Assembly: GCF_020535545.1 (NCBI RefSeq)
Contig: NZ_CP084752.1
Coordinates: 2,817,501-2,881,500, forward strand
DNA: 64,000 nucleotides
Reading direction: 5' to 3'
Source of the DNA: Roseateles sp. XES5
Lineage (GTDB): Bacteria > Pseudomonadota > Alphaproteobacteria > Rhizobiales > Rhizobiaceae
The notes below the pieces were generated by a model, which saw nothing but the letters and a program-made list of their open reading frames with translations, did no database searches and was not told the origin of the DNA. The position numbers and the translations under genes were made by a program. Shown here one piece after another: positions 47,663-56,628 of this stretch; position 1 is the stretch's first letter; each line of letters opens with the position of its first letter.

Positions 47663-47890
47663 AGCTTTACCTTTCAAGTGTAACTGGAGAGTTTGCCCCG
47701 GCGGAGAAGCTCCGGCCGCGTCAAACTTGAGGATTTCGTGAAAGCCTCATCCGCGTTGCCTCCAAGGGTGTCTACGCGGATGGGGGCTCGATAAACGAGA
47801 ATGCCCGAAAATGCAAGGCCCGGAGCCGGATTGACATGCGGCCGCCGTGATTGGATGTTCTGCGCAATCGGTTCGGCATTGGAGGCCATG

Positions 47891-49342
47891 ATGAGAAGAC
47901 AGATCCTGATGGCCTCGGCCGCCCTTGCGTTGATATCCGCAAGCCCAGCCAAAGCCCAGGAGGTTTCCCCCGCCGAAGCCGAGAGCATCCAGCAGCGCCT
48001 GACGCGTTACCTGCCGCAGGAAATGATCGACGCCGGGCTCGTCACCGTCAAGGCTGCGGCCTCCGTCTACGAATTGCGCCTCAATCCCGCAGTTCTGATG
48101 GACAAGTCGAAGACCGTTGCGACGAAGATCGAGGGGCTGAAGCCGGTGATGGCCTATCTGCGGCCGATGCCCGAGGGCACCTACCGCGTCGAGGCGAATG
48201 ACAGTTTCGAGATCGAGGGCGATGTTGACGCCGCCGACGGCAAGAATTCCTTCCGTTATGTCATCGATTCGATGAAACTCGATGGCATCTACGACCCCGA
48301 AATCTTCTATTTCACCTCCGCCGACTGGGCGACGAAGCAACTTTCCTACTCCAACACCTCCGCGAAGAATGGGGTAATGGGGGGCTTCGGCGAGACGGCG
48401 ATGCGCATTGCGACCGAGAAGAAGAGCGACGAGACGTTCGATGTCTCCTCTACCGCCGTGCTGAAGGCCTTCACGCACACGCTCATCGGCGGTGCTGCCG
48501 GCCGGGTGGATATCGGCGTCGATGCTGTGGACATCGATGTCCGCATGGATGGCGCGCGCTACAAGGCCATGCAGGATCTCGTCTTCTTCGCGCTCGACAA
48601 TATGAAGAAGGACGGGCTCGATGCGGCGCGTGCGGCACGCCTCAAGGATATGCTGCGCGCCGTCCTGCCGGTCGTCGACAACATGGCCGAGACGATCCGC
48701 CTCTCGAATGTGACCATAGGTACGCCGCAGGGCGCATTCAGCGCCGATACCATAACCTATGATTACGCCCAGAGTGGCATTGTCGATGCCACGCGTTTGA
48801 GCTTCGGTTTCAACGTGGAAAAACCGAGGCTGTCGACCGAGGCGGTGCCGGCTGCCATTAAGGACCTGCTGCCAGACCGGATGGCTTTAAAAGGAAGGGC
48901 AGATTTCAATTTCGCCGGCGTTATCAATTATTTCATCGAGCATGCCGATTTCACCAAGCCGAAAGCGTTGACCGACGAGCAACTCCGGGAGATCGACAAG
49001 ATCATGTATCCTGACGGCGCGATGACCGTGCAATACGATGAGATTTCGGCTGTCTCGGCGATCTATGACCTGCACATTGCCGGCAAGATGAAGCTGTATA
49101 ACGGCGACGAGAAGCGACAAAGCACGGATATGACGCTGACCATGCGCAACTTCGACAAGACGGTAGCCTATCTGCAGCAGAACGCGGCCACGGTGCCGGA
49201 ATTCGGCCAGGCCGCCTTCGGCCTCCTGATGATGAAGGGCCTTGCCCGTGACGCAGGCGGTGGTGCGCAGGCTTGGGACGTCACGGTCGGTGAAGACGGC
49301 AAAGTGCTCATCAACGGCCGTCCGTTGCCGTTCCAGCCGTAA
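47891..49342 (+). CDS. Exported protein of unknown function (483 aa)
   Basis: A 483-aa protein with a cleavable signal peptide (about 1-23, SPAKAQE). The mature part is soluble with repeated beta-strand stretches and no catalytic motif that I recognise, so it is probably periplasmic. Two ATGs are adjacent; 47891 is better spaced from GGAGG (47881-47885). Base composition is slightly richer in AT in the last third. It is divergent from rplY; the 228-base gap holds both promoters but no further gene. Confidence 0.7.
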   Translation: MRRQILMASAALALISASPAKAQEVSPAEAESIQQRLTRYLPQEMIDAGLVTVKAAASVYELRLNPAVLMDKSKTVATKIEGLKPVMAYLRPMPEGTYRVEANDSFEIEGDVDAADGKNSFRYVIDSMKLDGIYDPEIFYFTSADWATKQLSYSNTSAKNGVMGGFGETAMRIATEKKSDETFDVSSTAVLKAFTHTLIGGAAGRVDIGVDAVDIDVRMDGARYKAMQDLVFFALDNMKKDGLDAARAARLKDMLRAVLPVVDNMAETIRLSNVTIGTPQGAFSADTITYDYAQSGIVDATRLSFGFNVEKPRLSTEAVPAAIKDLLPDRMALKGRADFNFAGVINYFIEHADFTKPKALTDEQLREIDKIMYPDGAMTVQYDEISAVSAIYDLHIAGKMKLYNGDEKRQSTDMTLTMRNFDKTVAYLQQNAATVPEFGQAAFGLLMMKGLARDAGGGAQAWDVTVGEDGKVLINGRPLPFQP

Positions 49343-49345
49343 GCC

Positions 49346-50530
49346 TCAAGCCCTGAGCCGGGCGACGAAGCGGGACAGTGCCAGCATCAAGCCGCCCGCG
49401 ATCAGCCCCCAGAAGGCACCGGAAATGCCGGCGAAGGAAACGCCGGAGGCGGTGACGAGGAAGGTCACCGCCGCGGCCTCGCGGCCGTCCGCCTCCTTGA
49501 AGGCGTTGAGGGCCGAATTGGCGAAGGCGCTGATCAGCGCGAGGCCGGCGACGGCCTGGATGAGGACCGGCGGAGCGAGGCTAACGAAGGCCGTGACCGC
49601 ACCCGCGGCAAGGCCGAAGATCACATAGAAGACGCCCGCATTGATGGCGGCCCAGTAGCGCCTTGCCGGGTCGGGATGCGCATCGCTGCCCGCGCACATG
49701 GCGGCGGTGATCGCTGCAAGGTTCACCGCATGACCGCCGAAAGGCGCCGATAGCAGCGAGAAAAGGCCCGTGACCGCGAAGAGCGGGCCGGGATTGGGTT
49801 CGTACTGGTTGACCTTCAGCACGGCGATGCCGGGAATGTTCTGCGAGGCCATGGTGACGATGAAGAGCGGCAGCGCGATGCCGATGAGGCCGGCAAGAGT
49901 GAAGGCAGGCGCAACGAATTCGGGCTTCGGCAGCAGCGTTTCCGCCAGGCCGGCGAGCGCCCCGTCCGGAATGTCGACGCCGAAGGCGAGCACGGCGACG
50001 AAGGCGGCAAGGGCGGCCGGCACCGCATAGAGCCTGTTGATGCTGCCGACGACGACCCAGGCGAGCGCGATCGGCAGGCCGAGCAGCGGATTGAAGGCGA
50101 TGGCCTTGACGGGGGCGAAGCAGAGGCCGATCAGCACCCCTGCCAGCATGGCATTGGCGAGCGTCGCCGGAATGGCCGCGACCATACGGCCGAGCGGCTT
50201 CCACAGGCCCGCGACGACGATCAGCGCCGCACAGACGAGAAACCCGCCGACGGCCGTCGCAAAGCCGCCTTCGACCGCGCCGGAGCTTGCCAGCAGCGCG
50301 GCGCCCGGCGTCGACCAGGCGATGGAGATGGGAAGGCGCGTCGCGATGCTGAGCACGATGGCGCAAAGGCCCATGGAGACCGAAAGGGCCATCAGGCCGG
50401 AGGCGGCCTGCGCTTCCGTCGCGCCGACGCCGGTCAGGCCGTGCAGCACGACCGCGAAGGAACTGGCAAAGCCGACGAAGGCGGTGAGCAGGCCCATGAA
50501 CAGGGCTTGAGCGGAAAAATCACGAAGCAT
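49346..50530 (-). CDS. BenE-family benzoate/H+ symporter-like protein
   Basis: A 394-aa membrane protein with 10-12 helices throughout and the BenE-type stretches TPGAALLASSG, VKAIAFNPLLGLPIALAWVV and FGGHAVNLAAITAAMCAG. The family imports benzoate or similar anions, but many members have unknown substrates, and no benzoate-degradation gene is near. Converges with the exported-protein gene. Confidence 0.9.
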   Translation of the reverse strand: MLRDFSAQALFMGLLTAFVGFASSFAVVLHGLTGVGATEAQAASGLMALSVSMGLCAIVLSIATRLPISIAWSTPGAALLASSGAVEGGFATAVGGFLVCAALIVVAGLWKPLGRMVAAIPATLANAMLAGVLIGLCFAPVKAIAFNPLLGLPIALAWVVVGSINRLYAVPAALAAFVAVLAFGVDIPDGALAGLAETLLPKPEFVAPAFTLAGLIGIALPLFIVTMASQNIPGIAVLKVNQYEPNPGPLFAVTGLFSLLSAPFGGHAVNLAAITAAMCAGSDAHPDPARRYWAAINAGVFYVIFGLAAGAVTAFVSLAPPVLIQAVAGLALISAFANSALNAFKEADGREAAAVTFLVTASGVSFAGISGAFWGLIAGGLMLALSRFVARLRA

Positions 50531-50608
50531 GGCGGGATCGATACTGAAAAGGGATAAGCACTGGTAACAGGCGGCACGCGGCTTGGAAACAGGCTTGTCG
50601 CGCCAACG

Positions 50609-50636
50609 AAAAACCCCGCCGTTTGTGCGGCGGGGT
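50609..50636 (-). terminator. Terminator of the Kazal lipoprotein gene
   Basis: ACCCCGCCG pairs with CGGCGGGGT on the minus strand, followed by TTTTTCG, 24 bases after the stop. Confidence 0.88.
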
Positions 50637-50659
50637 CCGATGGTGAGGCTATCGGCCGG

Positions 50660-51325
50660 TCAGTAATTGGCCGGGCATTCGCCGGGTCGCACGACGCGGT
50701 AGCCGGCGACCCCCGCCGAGCAAGAATTGCCGAAGGTCTTCAGGTCGCGGCCGCGCTGGCCGCAGACCGGGTTGTATTCCATCGTGCAGACGCGCTGACC
50801 GTCATTGCCCTGGTCGCGGTCGCGCCAGTCCGGCCGCTCGCGATCCCGGTTACGGTCGCGCCAATCCGGGCGGTCGCGATCCTGGTCGTCGCCCCAGCCG
50901 CTGTCGGGACGGCGGACCTGGCACTCGCCGCGACCGATGATGTCGTAGCCGCTGTTGCGGGCTTCGCAGGCATTGGCGAAGGTCTGGCGGTCACGGCCGT
51001 TCGCGCCGCAGACCGGTGCATATTCGCGTGTGCAGGCGCGGCCTTCGTCCGGCCGCGGATCCGGCCGGCCGCCCCGGCGGCATTCGCCGCGGCCGACGAC
51101 GCGGTAGCCGCTCGAGCGTGCTTCGCAGGTATTGGCGAAGGTCTGGAGATCATTGCCGCGCGCGCCGCACACCGGCATGTATTCCATGGTGCAAGCCTGC
51201 GGTCCTGGGCGATATCCGCCGCCGCCTTCATCGACTTCCACCGAGCAGGCCGCAAGCGTGCCTGCGGCAAGAAGGATGGCTATGCGTCCCGCCAGCCGGC
51301 GAATGAAAGGCGACGTCGATATCAT
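50660..51325 (-). CDS. Lipoprotein with three Kazal-type protease-inhibitor-like domains
   Basis: A 221-aa lipoprotein: signal peptide with lipobox LAAC (Cys27), then three Kazal-like modules at about 44-82, 97-135 and 181-218, each with the pattern C-x-x-E-Y-x-P-V-C-G...D-x-x-T-F-x-N-x-C...G-x-C. A linker at about 140-178 is built from RPDWRDRD-like repeats. It probably sits on an envelope membrane and may inhibit secreted or host serine proteases; the activity is inferred from the fold only. Own terminator; no partner gene. Confidence 0.9.
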   Translation of the reverse strand: MISTSPFIRRLAGRIAILLAAGTLAACSVEVDEGGGGYRPGPQACTMEYMPVCGARGNDLQTFANTCEARSSGYRVVGRGECRRGGRPDPRPDEGRACTREYAPVCGANGRDRQTFANACEARNSGYDIIGRGECQVRRPDSGWGDDQDRDRPDWRDRNRDRERPDWRDRDQGNDGQRVCTMEYNPVCGQRGRDLKTFGNSCSAGVAGYRVVRPGECPANY

Positions 51326-51416
51326 GGATCCCTCCTGGTGAATCTTCCCGGACCGTAACGTAAAATTGATGCGCCCGATATTGGGGCGCGCGCAAAAAGC
51401 GGGGGATGGTAAAAAA

Positions 51417-51454
51417 CGAAAAACCTGCGCAACCGGGGCCGGCGCGCAGGTTTT
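51417..51454 (-). terminator. Terminator of prs
   Basis: AACCTGCGCGCC-type stem pairing with GCGCAGGTT on the minus strand, followed by TTTCGTTTTTT (51411-51424). About 20 bases after the prs stop. Confidence 0.85.
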
Positions 51455-51473
51455 AAAAGGCCGTCGTTGTCGA

Positions 51474-52406
51474 TCAGTCGAAGAGGCTGGAAACGGACTC
51501 TTCCGCGCTGGTGCGGTTGATCGCCTCGCCGAGCAGGTTGGCGGTCGAGATGACGCGGATGTTGTGTGCCGACTGCACCGCCGTGGTCGGCTGGATCGAG
51601 TCGGTGATCACAAGCTCCTTGAGCTTGGAGGAGGTGACACGGGCAACCGCGCCGCCGGAGAGCACGCCGTGCGTGATATAGGCGGTAACGCTGGTCGCGC
51701 CGTTCTTCAACAGCGCTTCGGCGGCGTTGCAGAGCGTGCCGCCCGAATCGACGATGTCGTCGATGAGCAGGCAGTCCTTGCCGGAGACGTCGCCGATGAC
51801 ATTCATGACTTCGGATTCGCCCGGACGGTCGCGGCGCTTGTCGATGATGGCCAGGTCGCAGCCCAGCTGCTTGGCCAGGGCGCGGGCACGCACCACACCG
51901 CCCACGTCGGGGCTCACCACCACCAGATTGCTGTAGTTGCGGGCCTTCAGGTCCGACAGCAGCACGGGCGAGGCGTAGATATTGTCGACGGGGATGTCGA
52001 AGAAGCCCTGGATCTGGTCGGCGTGCAGATCCATGGTCAGCACGCGCTCGACGCCCACGGTCTCCAGCAGATTGGCCACCACCTTGGCCGAGATCGGCAC
52101 GCGGGTGCTGCGGGGACGGCGGTCCTGGCGGGCGTAGCCGAAGTAGGGGATCACGGCGGTGATGCGGCGCGCGCTGGCGCGCTTCAGGGCATCGACCATG
52201 ATCAGGAGTTCCATCAGGTTCTCGTTGGTCGGGAACGACGTCGACTGCACGACAAAAACGTCCTCGCCGCGCACGTTTTCCTGGATTTCAACGAAGATTT
52301 CCTGGTCTGCGAAGCGTCTGACCGTGGCCCGGCCGAGCGGAACATTCAGATAATTGCAGATCGCTTCGGCGAGGAGCCGGTTCGAGTTGCCCGCGAAAAC
52401 CTTCAT
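51474..52406 (-). CDS. prs: Ribose-phosphate pyrophosphokinase (PRPP synthetase), mosaic
   Basis: A 310-aa enzyme that makes PRPP from ribose 5-phosphate and ATP. The PRPP-loop is [13 protein letters not shown] at about 214-226. Residues 1-60 and 192-310 read as rhizobial ([35 protein letters not shown]), but residues about 61-191 ([66 protein letters not shown]) match the Betaproteobacterial form. The codons change with it. The protein should still be active since all catalytic motifs are kept. See the tract entry. Confidence 0.95.
   Translation of the reverse strand: MKVFAGNSNRLLAEAICNYLNVPLGRATVRRFADQEIFVEIQENVRGEDVFVVQSTSFPTNENLMELLIMVDALKRASARRITAVIPYFGYARQDRRPRSTRVPISAKVVANLLETVGVERVLTMDLHADQIQGFFDIPVDNIYASPVLLSDLKARNYSNLVVVSPDVGGVVRARALAKQLGCDLAIIDKRRDRPGESEVMNVIGDVSGKDCLLIDDIVDSGGTLCNAAEALLKNGATSVTAYITHGVLSGGAVARVTSSKLKELVITDSIQPTTAVQSAHNIRVISTANLLGEAINRTSAEESVSSLFD
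51836..52226 (-). other. Betaproteobacteria-like tract inside prs
   Basis: The middle of prs uses GTG for all six Val of the [11 protein letters not shown] segment and CCC for Pro, while both ends of the gene use GTC and CCG. Residue choices match Burkholderiales-type PRPP synthetases. The tract ends in stretches conserved in all proteobacteria, as expected for homologous exchange or for an assembly switch between related reads. Confidence 0.65.
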
Positions 52407-52532
52407 CTATGGTCCGCCTGTTATTATGCTGATGGAGGGGGCTTTAAGCGGCTAAATCCGCGAATGCAAGGGCCTTGCCCCGGCGGAAAAGCGATTCTTC
52501 GCATTTCGCTGTGATTTACGCTTTCACAGTGC

Positions 52533-53303
52533 TTAACCGCGCGAAGCGTCGCGCCAGTCGAGATACTGGCGGATGGTCTTCTGGGCGATGGCTTCCATCG
52601 TGCGCGCCGGCACGACCGTCCACGGGTCCGATGCCGTGCCGGAGACGGTTTCCTGGCCCTGGATGCGGTGCAGCCGCGCGCCGCTGCCGTCGAGCACGTC
52701 CCAGACATAGACGACGGTGGTCTTGCCATTGTCGTTCATCGCCGAGAAGTAGCCCTTCAGGATGTATTTCGTGGAATTGTCCGAGGCGCTGCGGATCGTC
52801 AGGCCGCTGGAGCGGGCCTCCGCGCCGAGCCGCTTGGAGAGCGGCGTGACGGCCTCGACCGGCGCGCCGATGATCGGCAGGAACCGGACCGTGTCGTCGG
52901 CCTCGGCGCTGGCGCGCGGTAGCGCGGCGACTTCTTCGGCGCCTTCCGAGGTTTCCGCGGCGAGCGAACGCTGCGCCGTCGTGCGGGCAAGCTCGACGTC
53001 CGACTGGTTCGTGCGGCGATTGCGGGCGAGAGCATCGGCCTGGCCCTGCAGCGTGCCGGCCGTATCCTCGCCGGTCGAGACGCCCGACGCGGTGAAGGCG
53101 GTCTGCTGCGTGGCGGTCGCGACGGGCATGGTGGTGACGGGGGCGGTCTCGGCGCTCATCTGGTCGAGATCGTTCTGGGTGACGGGCGGCGAATTGAAGC
53201 CGTTGCCGACATCGGCGCGGGGTGTGAGCGCGTCGGTGCTGCTGCAACCGGCAAGCGTGGCAATGAGGCCGATCAGTGCCAGCCGCTTCATCCGCTCGTG
53301 CAT
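52533..53303 (-). CDS. Exported lipoprotein of unknown function
   Basis: A 256-aa lipoprotein with signal and lipobox LAGC (Cys20 from the ATG at 53303; an ATG four codons on would also serve). The middle (30-140) is Ala/Thr/Ser-rich and likely disordered, and the C-terminal half (about 145-250) is folded, ending in a helix AIAQKTIRQYLDWRD. I do not recognise the family. Same strand as prs. Confidence 0.75.
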   Translation of the reverse strand: MHERMKRLALIGLIATLAGCSSTDALTPRADVGNGFNSPPVTQNDLDQMSAETAPVTTMPVATATQQTAFTASGVSTGEDTAGTLQGQADALARNRRTNQSDVELARTTAQRSLAAETSEGAEEVAALPRASAEADDTVRFLPIIGAPVEAVTPLSKRLGAEARSSGLTIRSASDNSTKYILKGYFSAMNDNGKTTVVYVWDVLDGSGARLHRIQGQETVSGTASDPWTVVPARTMEAIAQKTIRQYLDWRDASRG

Positions 53304-53421
53304 GGTCTCGTCGTCCGTGTCCCTGGAAGGCTTGCGCCTTCTGCGTTCCCCATAACGATTTATGGGTTCGGCTCCCGGCCCTGTCAATCGCAGGATCTTG
53401 CAGGGCCTGCGGTCGGTCCCG

Positions 53422-54573
53422 TCAGATCTCGATGAAATCGAGCCCGTAGCGCGACAGCGCCTTCGGCGTGTCGGTGGTGGTTAGATAGGTCTGGCCGAGC
53501 GTCATGGCCGTGCCGGTATCGGAATCGAGGATGATCGTGTGCACGAAGAGCGACATGTTCGGCTCGATCTCCTGCGGATTGCCGAGCAGGAACATTTGCG
53601 GGTCCATCCAGGAGGGGGCAAAGCGGGCGCCGACGGAATAACCGCAGGTGTTCAACCGGTGGCGGGCAAGGCCACGCTCGTCGAGGATGCGGGCGAAGGT
53701 CTCGAACACGGTGCCGAAGGTATTGCCGGGGCGCAGCACCATCTCCATCGCCTGCATCGTCTCGCGGCAGGCGCTGTAGAGTTCGCGGTGGCGGGCGCTC
53801 GGCTCGCCGATGACGGCGGTGCGCATCATCGGTGCGTGGTAGCGCGCGCTGACGCCGGCCCATTGCAGGCTGATCTGGTCTTCTGCGTCCAGCCGGCGGC
53901 GGCCGGATTTCGAGCGGCAGAGCAATGCGTCGTCACCCGAACCGATGACGAATTCGTTGGCCGCATAATCGCCGCCGCCGGCCAGAACGGCGTTCTGCAG
54001 CGCCGCCAGGATGGCGGCCTCGTCGCCGCCGGGCACGATGAGGGGCAGGGCGGCTGCGAGTGCGTCGTCGGAAAGCGCCGCGGCGCGCTCGACATAGGCG
54101 AGCTCGGCCGGGCTCTTGATGAGACGCAGGCGGCTGACAAGGGCGGAGGCGTCGATGATCTCGCCGAAGCTCTGGAGCTGGTTGTCGACGAGGCGGGCAT
54201 TGCGGCCGGTCAGGCCATGCGTGTCGTATTCCACGCCGATGCGGCAGCCGAGCAGGTCGAGATCGGAGAGAAGGTTCTTCAGATCCATCGTCGGGTCCGC
54301 GTTCACGCGGTCCACCCAGATTTCGATCTTCTCGATGTTGGAGGTGCGGCGCGCCTGGCGCAGATCCGCCGAGCGCGTCAGCAGCACCATTTCGCCGTTC
54401 GCCTTCACGACGAGCGTCTGGAAGAAGAAATAGCCGAAGGTGTCGTAGCCGGTCAGCCAGTACATGCTCTCCTGCGCGAAGAGCAGCATGGCGTCGAGCT
54501 TCTGCTCGCGCATGCGGGCGGTGAGGCGCTGGAGGCGGTTGGCGTATTCCTCGGTGTCGAAGTGAAGTGCCAT
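53422..54573 (-). CDS. M24-fold peptidase-like protein lacking metal ligands (creatinase-like)
   Basis: A 383-aa protein with the pita-bread fold organisation of M24 enzymes: creatinase N domain (about 10-140) and M24 domain (150-380). Aligned by eye with aminopeptidase P, the five metal ligands are replaced (Asp to Gln237, Asp to Pro248, His to Tyr312, Glu to His345, last Glu near Gly360). Such losses are known in creatinase and related metal-free hydrolases, so the name 'Xaa-Pro aminopeptidase' is probably wrong. Function unknown. ATG at 54573. Confidence 0.82.
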   Translation of the reverse strand: MALHFDTEEYANRLQRLTARMREQKLDAMLLFAQESMYWLTGYDTFGYFFFQTLVVKANGEMVLLTRSADLRQARRTSNIEKIEIWVDRVNADPTMDLKNLLSDLDLLGCRIGVEYDTHGLTGRNARLVDNQLQSFGEIIDASALVSRLRLIKSPAELAYVERAAALSDDALAAALPLIVPGGDEAAILAALQNAVLAGGGDYAANEFVIGSGDDALLCRSKSGRRRLDAEDQISLQWAGVSARYHAPMMRTAVIGEPSARHRELYSACRETMQAMEMVLRPGNTFGTVFETFARILDERGLARHRLNTCGYSVGARFAPSWMDPQMFLLGNPQEIEPNMSLFVHTIILDSDTGTAMTLGQTYLTTTDTPKALSRYGLDFIEI

Positions 54574-54622
54574 TGTGGTGTCTCCCTCGTCTTCGTCGGG
54601 TGTCTGGATCTGGTGCGGGGCT

Positions 54623-55414
54623 TCAGGCCGTGATCATGATTGCGGAAATCTGCCGCCCGTAGTCGGGTTCCTGCCGGTGGGTGGTGCGCCGGTAGGAGAA
54701 GAAACGGTCCTCGTCGGGATAGGTGCACAGGTCGAGGTTTTCGGCCGTCACCCCGGCATCCCTCAGGCGCTGCGTCGTCAGGCCCGGCAGATCGAACATG
54801 GCGTGATCGGCCTTTGACGATGGCGTGAAATAGCGCTGGTAGGCCTTGTCCACCGCCAGGAAACGCTCGATGAATTCGGGGCCGACCTCATAGTTCCGCC
54901 GGCTGATCGACGGGCCGAGGCAGGCAAGGATGTTCTGGCGCTTCGCGCCGAGCGTCTCCATGGCCGCGATGGTGTTTTCCAGCACGCCGTAGAGCGCGCC
55001 CTTCCAGCCCGCATGGGCGGCGCCAACGACGCGCGCGTCGGGATCGCAAAAGAGGATCGGGCCGCAATCGGCGGCCAGCACGCCGAGCACGACGCCGGGC
55101 GTGGCGGTGACGAGCGCATCGGCCTCGGGGCGCGCGCCGTCATAGCGCTCGTCGATCACGACCGCATCGGGTGAATGGACCTGATGCACGGTCGCAAGCC
55201 TTTCCGGCGCGGCGGAAAACCAGCGGGCGACACGGGCCCTGTTCTCGTGCACGTTCTCCCGCGCGTCCTTCGAGCCGAGACCGACATTGAGGCCGCGATA
55301 GATGCCTTCGGAAACGCCGCCGGCACGCGTGAAGAAGCCGTGGCGCGCCGCCTTTCCGGCGCGTTCGGCCAGAAGCGGGCTTTCGATGGGGGCGGGGAGC
55401 GCTTGGTCCTTCAT
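54623..55414 (-). CDS. pgeF: Multicopper-type YfiH/PgeF family protein (purine nucleoside phosphorylase / peptidoglycan editing factor)
   Basis: A 263-aa laccase-domain protein. Zn-site ligands are visible in TVHQVHS, LAADCGPIL and AAHAGWKGAL, and GPSISRRNYEVG follows. The family acts on purine nucleosides in vitro and removes mis-incorporated residues from peptidoglycan precursors in E. coli. The ATG at 55414 with GAGAGA is chosen; the longer frame is not family-like. Confidence 0.93.
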   Translation of the reverse strand: MKDQALPAPIESPLLAERAGKAARHGFFTRAGGVSEGIYRGLNVGLGSKDARENVHENRARVARWFSAAPERLATVHQVHSPDAVVIDERYDGARPEADALVTATPGVVLGVLAADCGPILFCDPDARVVGAAHAGWKGALYGVLENTIAAMETLGAKRQNILACLGPSISRRNYEVGPEFIERFLAVDKAYQRYFTPSSKADHAMFDLPGLTTQRLRDAGVTAENLDLCTYPDEDRFFSYRRTTHRQEPDYGRQISAIMITA

Positions 55415-55515
55415 GGTCTCTCGGCTGGGCTTGTGTACGGGCCGCCAGGCAAGGATTTCGGCCAGGCATTCGGGGTGCAAATCGGGCCGGATGTTGTCCG
55501 GCCTTGGCCGATGTG

Positions 55516-56616
55516 TCAATCGGGCTGACGGAACGGAAAGAGCGCGAGCGGTGCGCTGCCAACCGCCAACACCTTGAAAAGATCGCCCATTTTTCCTGCG
55601 CCGGAGCCAGCGAGACGGTCGACATCGGCAAGGATCGACTGCTGGGTCGCCGCGTCGCGGTGACGGCCGAGGGCGGAGGCGCGCTCGCCGATGCCGAGCC
55701 CGACGAGGAAATCGCCCTGGTGCAGCATGCCGTGGATGTGAAGACCCGCGGCGGCGGCCGCGCCCGCAAGACGCTCGAAGTCCACATGGCTCGTGAGGTC
55801 CGCCTCGCCCGGATGGGCGAGCGGCGGGTCGAAATCGTGTTTCAGCACGGCCTGCAGCGTATCGCCGAAGCCGGTGACGAAATGGCCGTAGTCGATGATG
55901 ACGGCCGTGCCGCCGAAGCCGGCGATGCGCGCACCGATCGTCGCCATCACCGCCTCGCGGGCCGGGGCGATCTCGAAGATCGTGCCGTTGGCGACGGATT
56001 TGTGGCTCTCCGGCAGGAGGGCCGGATCGATGCCGGCGACGCCGGCGGCAAAGGTCAGTTCGTCCTCGGCATCGAGGCCCACCATGCGCTCGCGGAAGCC
56101 GGAGGATGTCTTGACGAACTGACGGATCGGGATGGCGTCGAAGAGTTCGTTGGCCGCAAGCAGCACGAAGCCGTTGGGCAGTTCCTCGAAACTGTCGTGC
56201 CAGGTCACGCGGGGCGCCTGCGTGCCGAGCGTTTCATGCTGGATCGCGCGCAGCTTGGGGCTCGTCTCGATGAGATGGAAGGTCGCGCTGTCGTAAAGCT
56301 GCGGAGCGAGCCTGGCGATGACACGCAGCATGTCCGCCATCATCGTGCCGCGGCCGGGGCCGATCTCGGCGATGCGCACGTCCTGCGGTCCGCCATGTCT
56401 CTGCCAGGCATGAACGAGGAAGATGCCGAGCATTTCGCCGAAGAGCTGACTGACTTCCGGCGCCGTGACGAAATCGCCGGCCGTGCCGAAGGGGTCGCGG
56501 GTGCGGTAGTAGCCGTGCTCGGGATCGGCAAGGCACAGGGCGAAATAGTCTGTGACGCTGATCGGGCCGTTGGTGCGGATCAGTGCCTTGATCTTGCGGG
56601 CGAGAGGTGTCGGCAT
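55516..56616 (-). CDS. SAM-dependent methyltransferase, NDUFAF7/MidA family
   Basis: A 366-aa class I methyltransferase. The SAM motif is IAEIGPGRGTMMADML at about 83-98, preceded by the family stretch DYFALCLADPEHGYY and GDFVTAPEVSQLFGEM, and followed by LLAANELFDAIPI. The mitochondrial homologue methylates an arginine of complex I subunit NDUFS2. It starts 12 bases after lgt on the same strand, an arrangement common in Rhizobiales. Confidence 0.93.
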   Translation of the reverse strand: MPTPLARKIKALIRTNGPISVTDYFALCLADPEHGYYRTRDPFGTAGDFVTAPEVSQLFGEMLGIFLVHAWQRHGGPQDVRIAEIGPGRGTMMADMLRVIARLAPQLYDSATFHLIETSPKLRAIQHETLGTQAPRVTWHDSFEELPNGFVLLAANELFDAIPIRQFVKTSSGFRERMVGLDAEDELTFAAGVAGIDPALLPESHKSVANGTIFEIAPAREAVMATIGARIAGFGGTAVIIDYGHFVTGFGDTLQAVLKHDFDPPLAHPGEADLTSHVDFERLAGAAAAAGLHIHGMLHQGDFLVGLGIGERASALGRHRDAATQQSILADVDRLAGSGAGKMGDLFKVLAVGSAPLALFPFRQPD

Positions 56617-56628
56617 GGCGGCTTCCGC

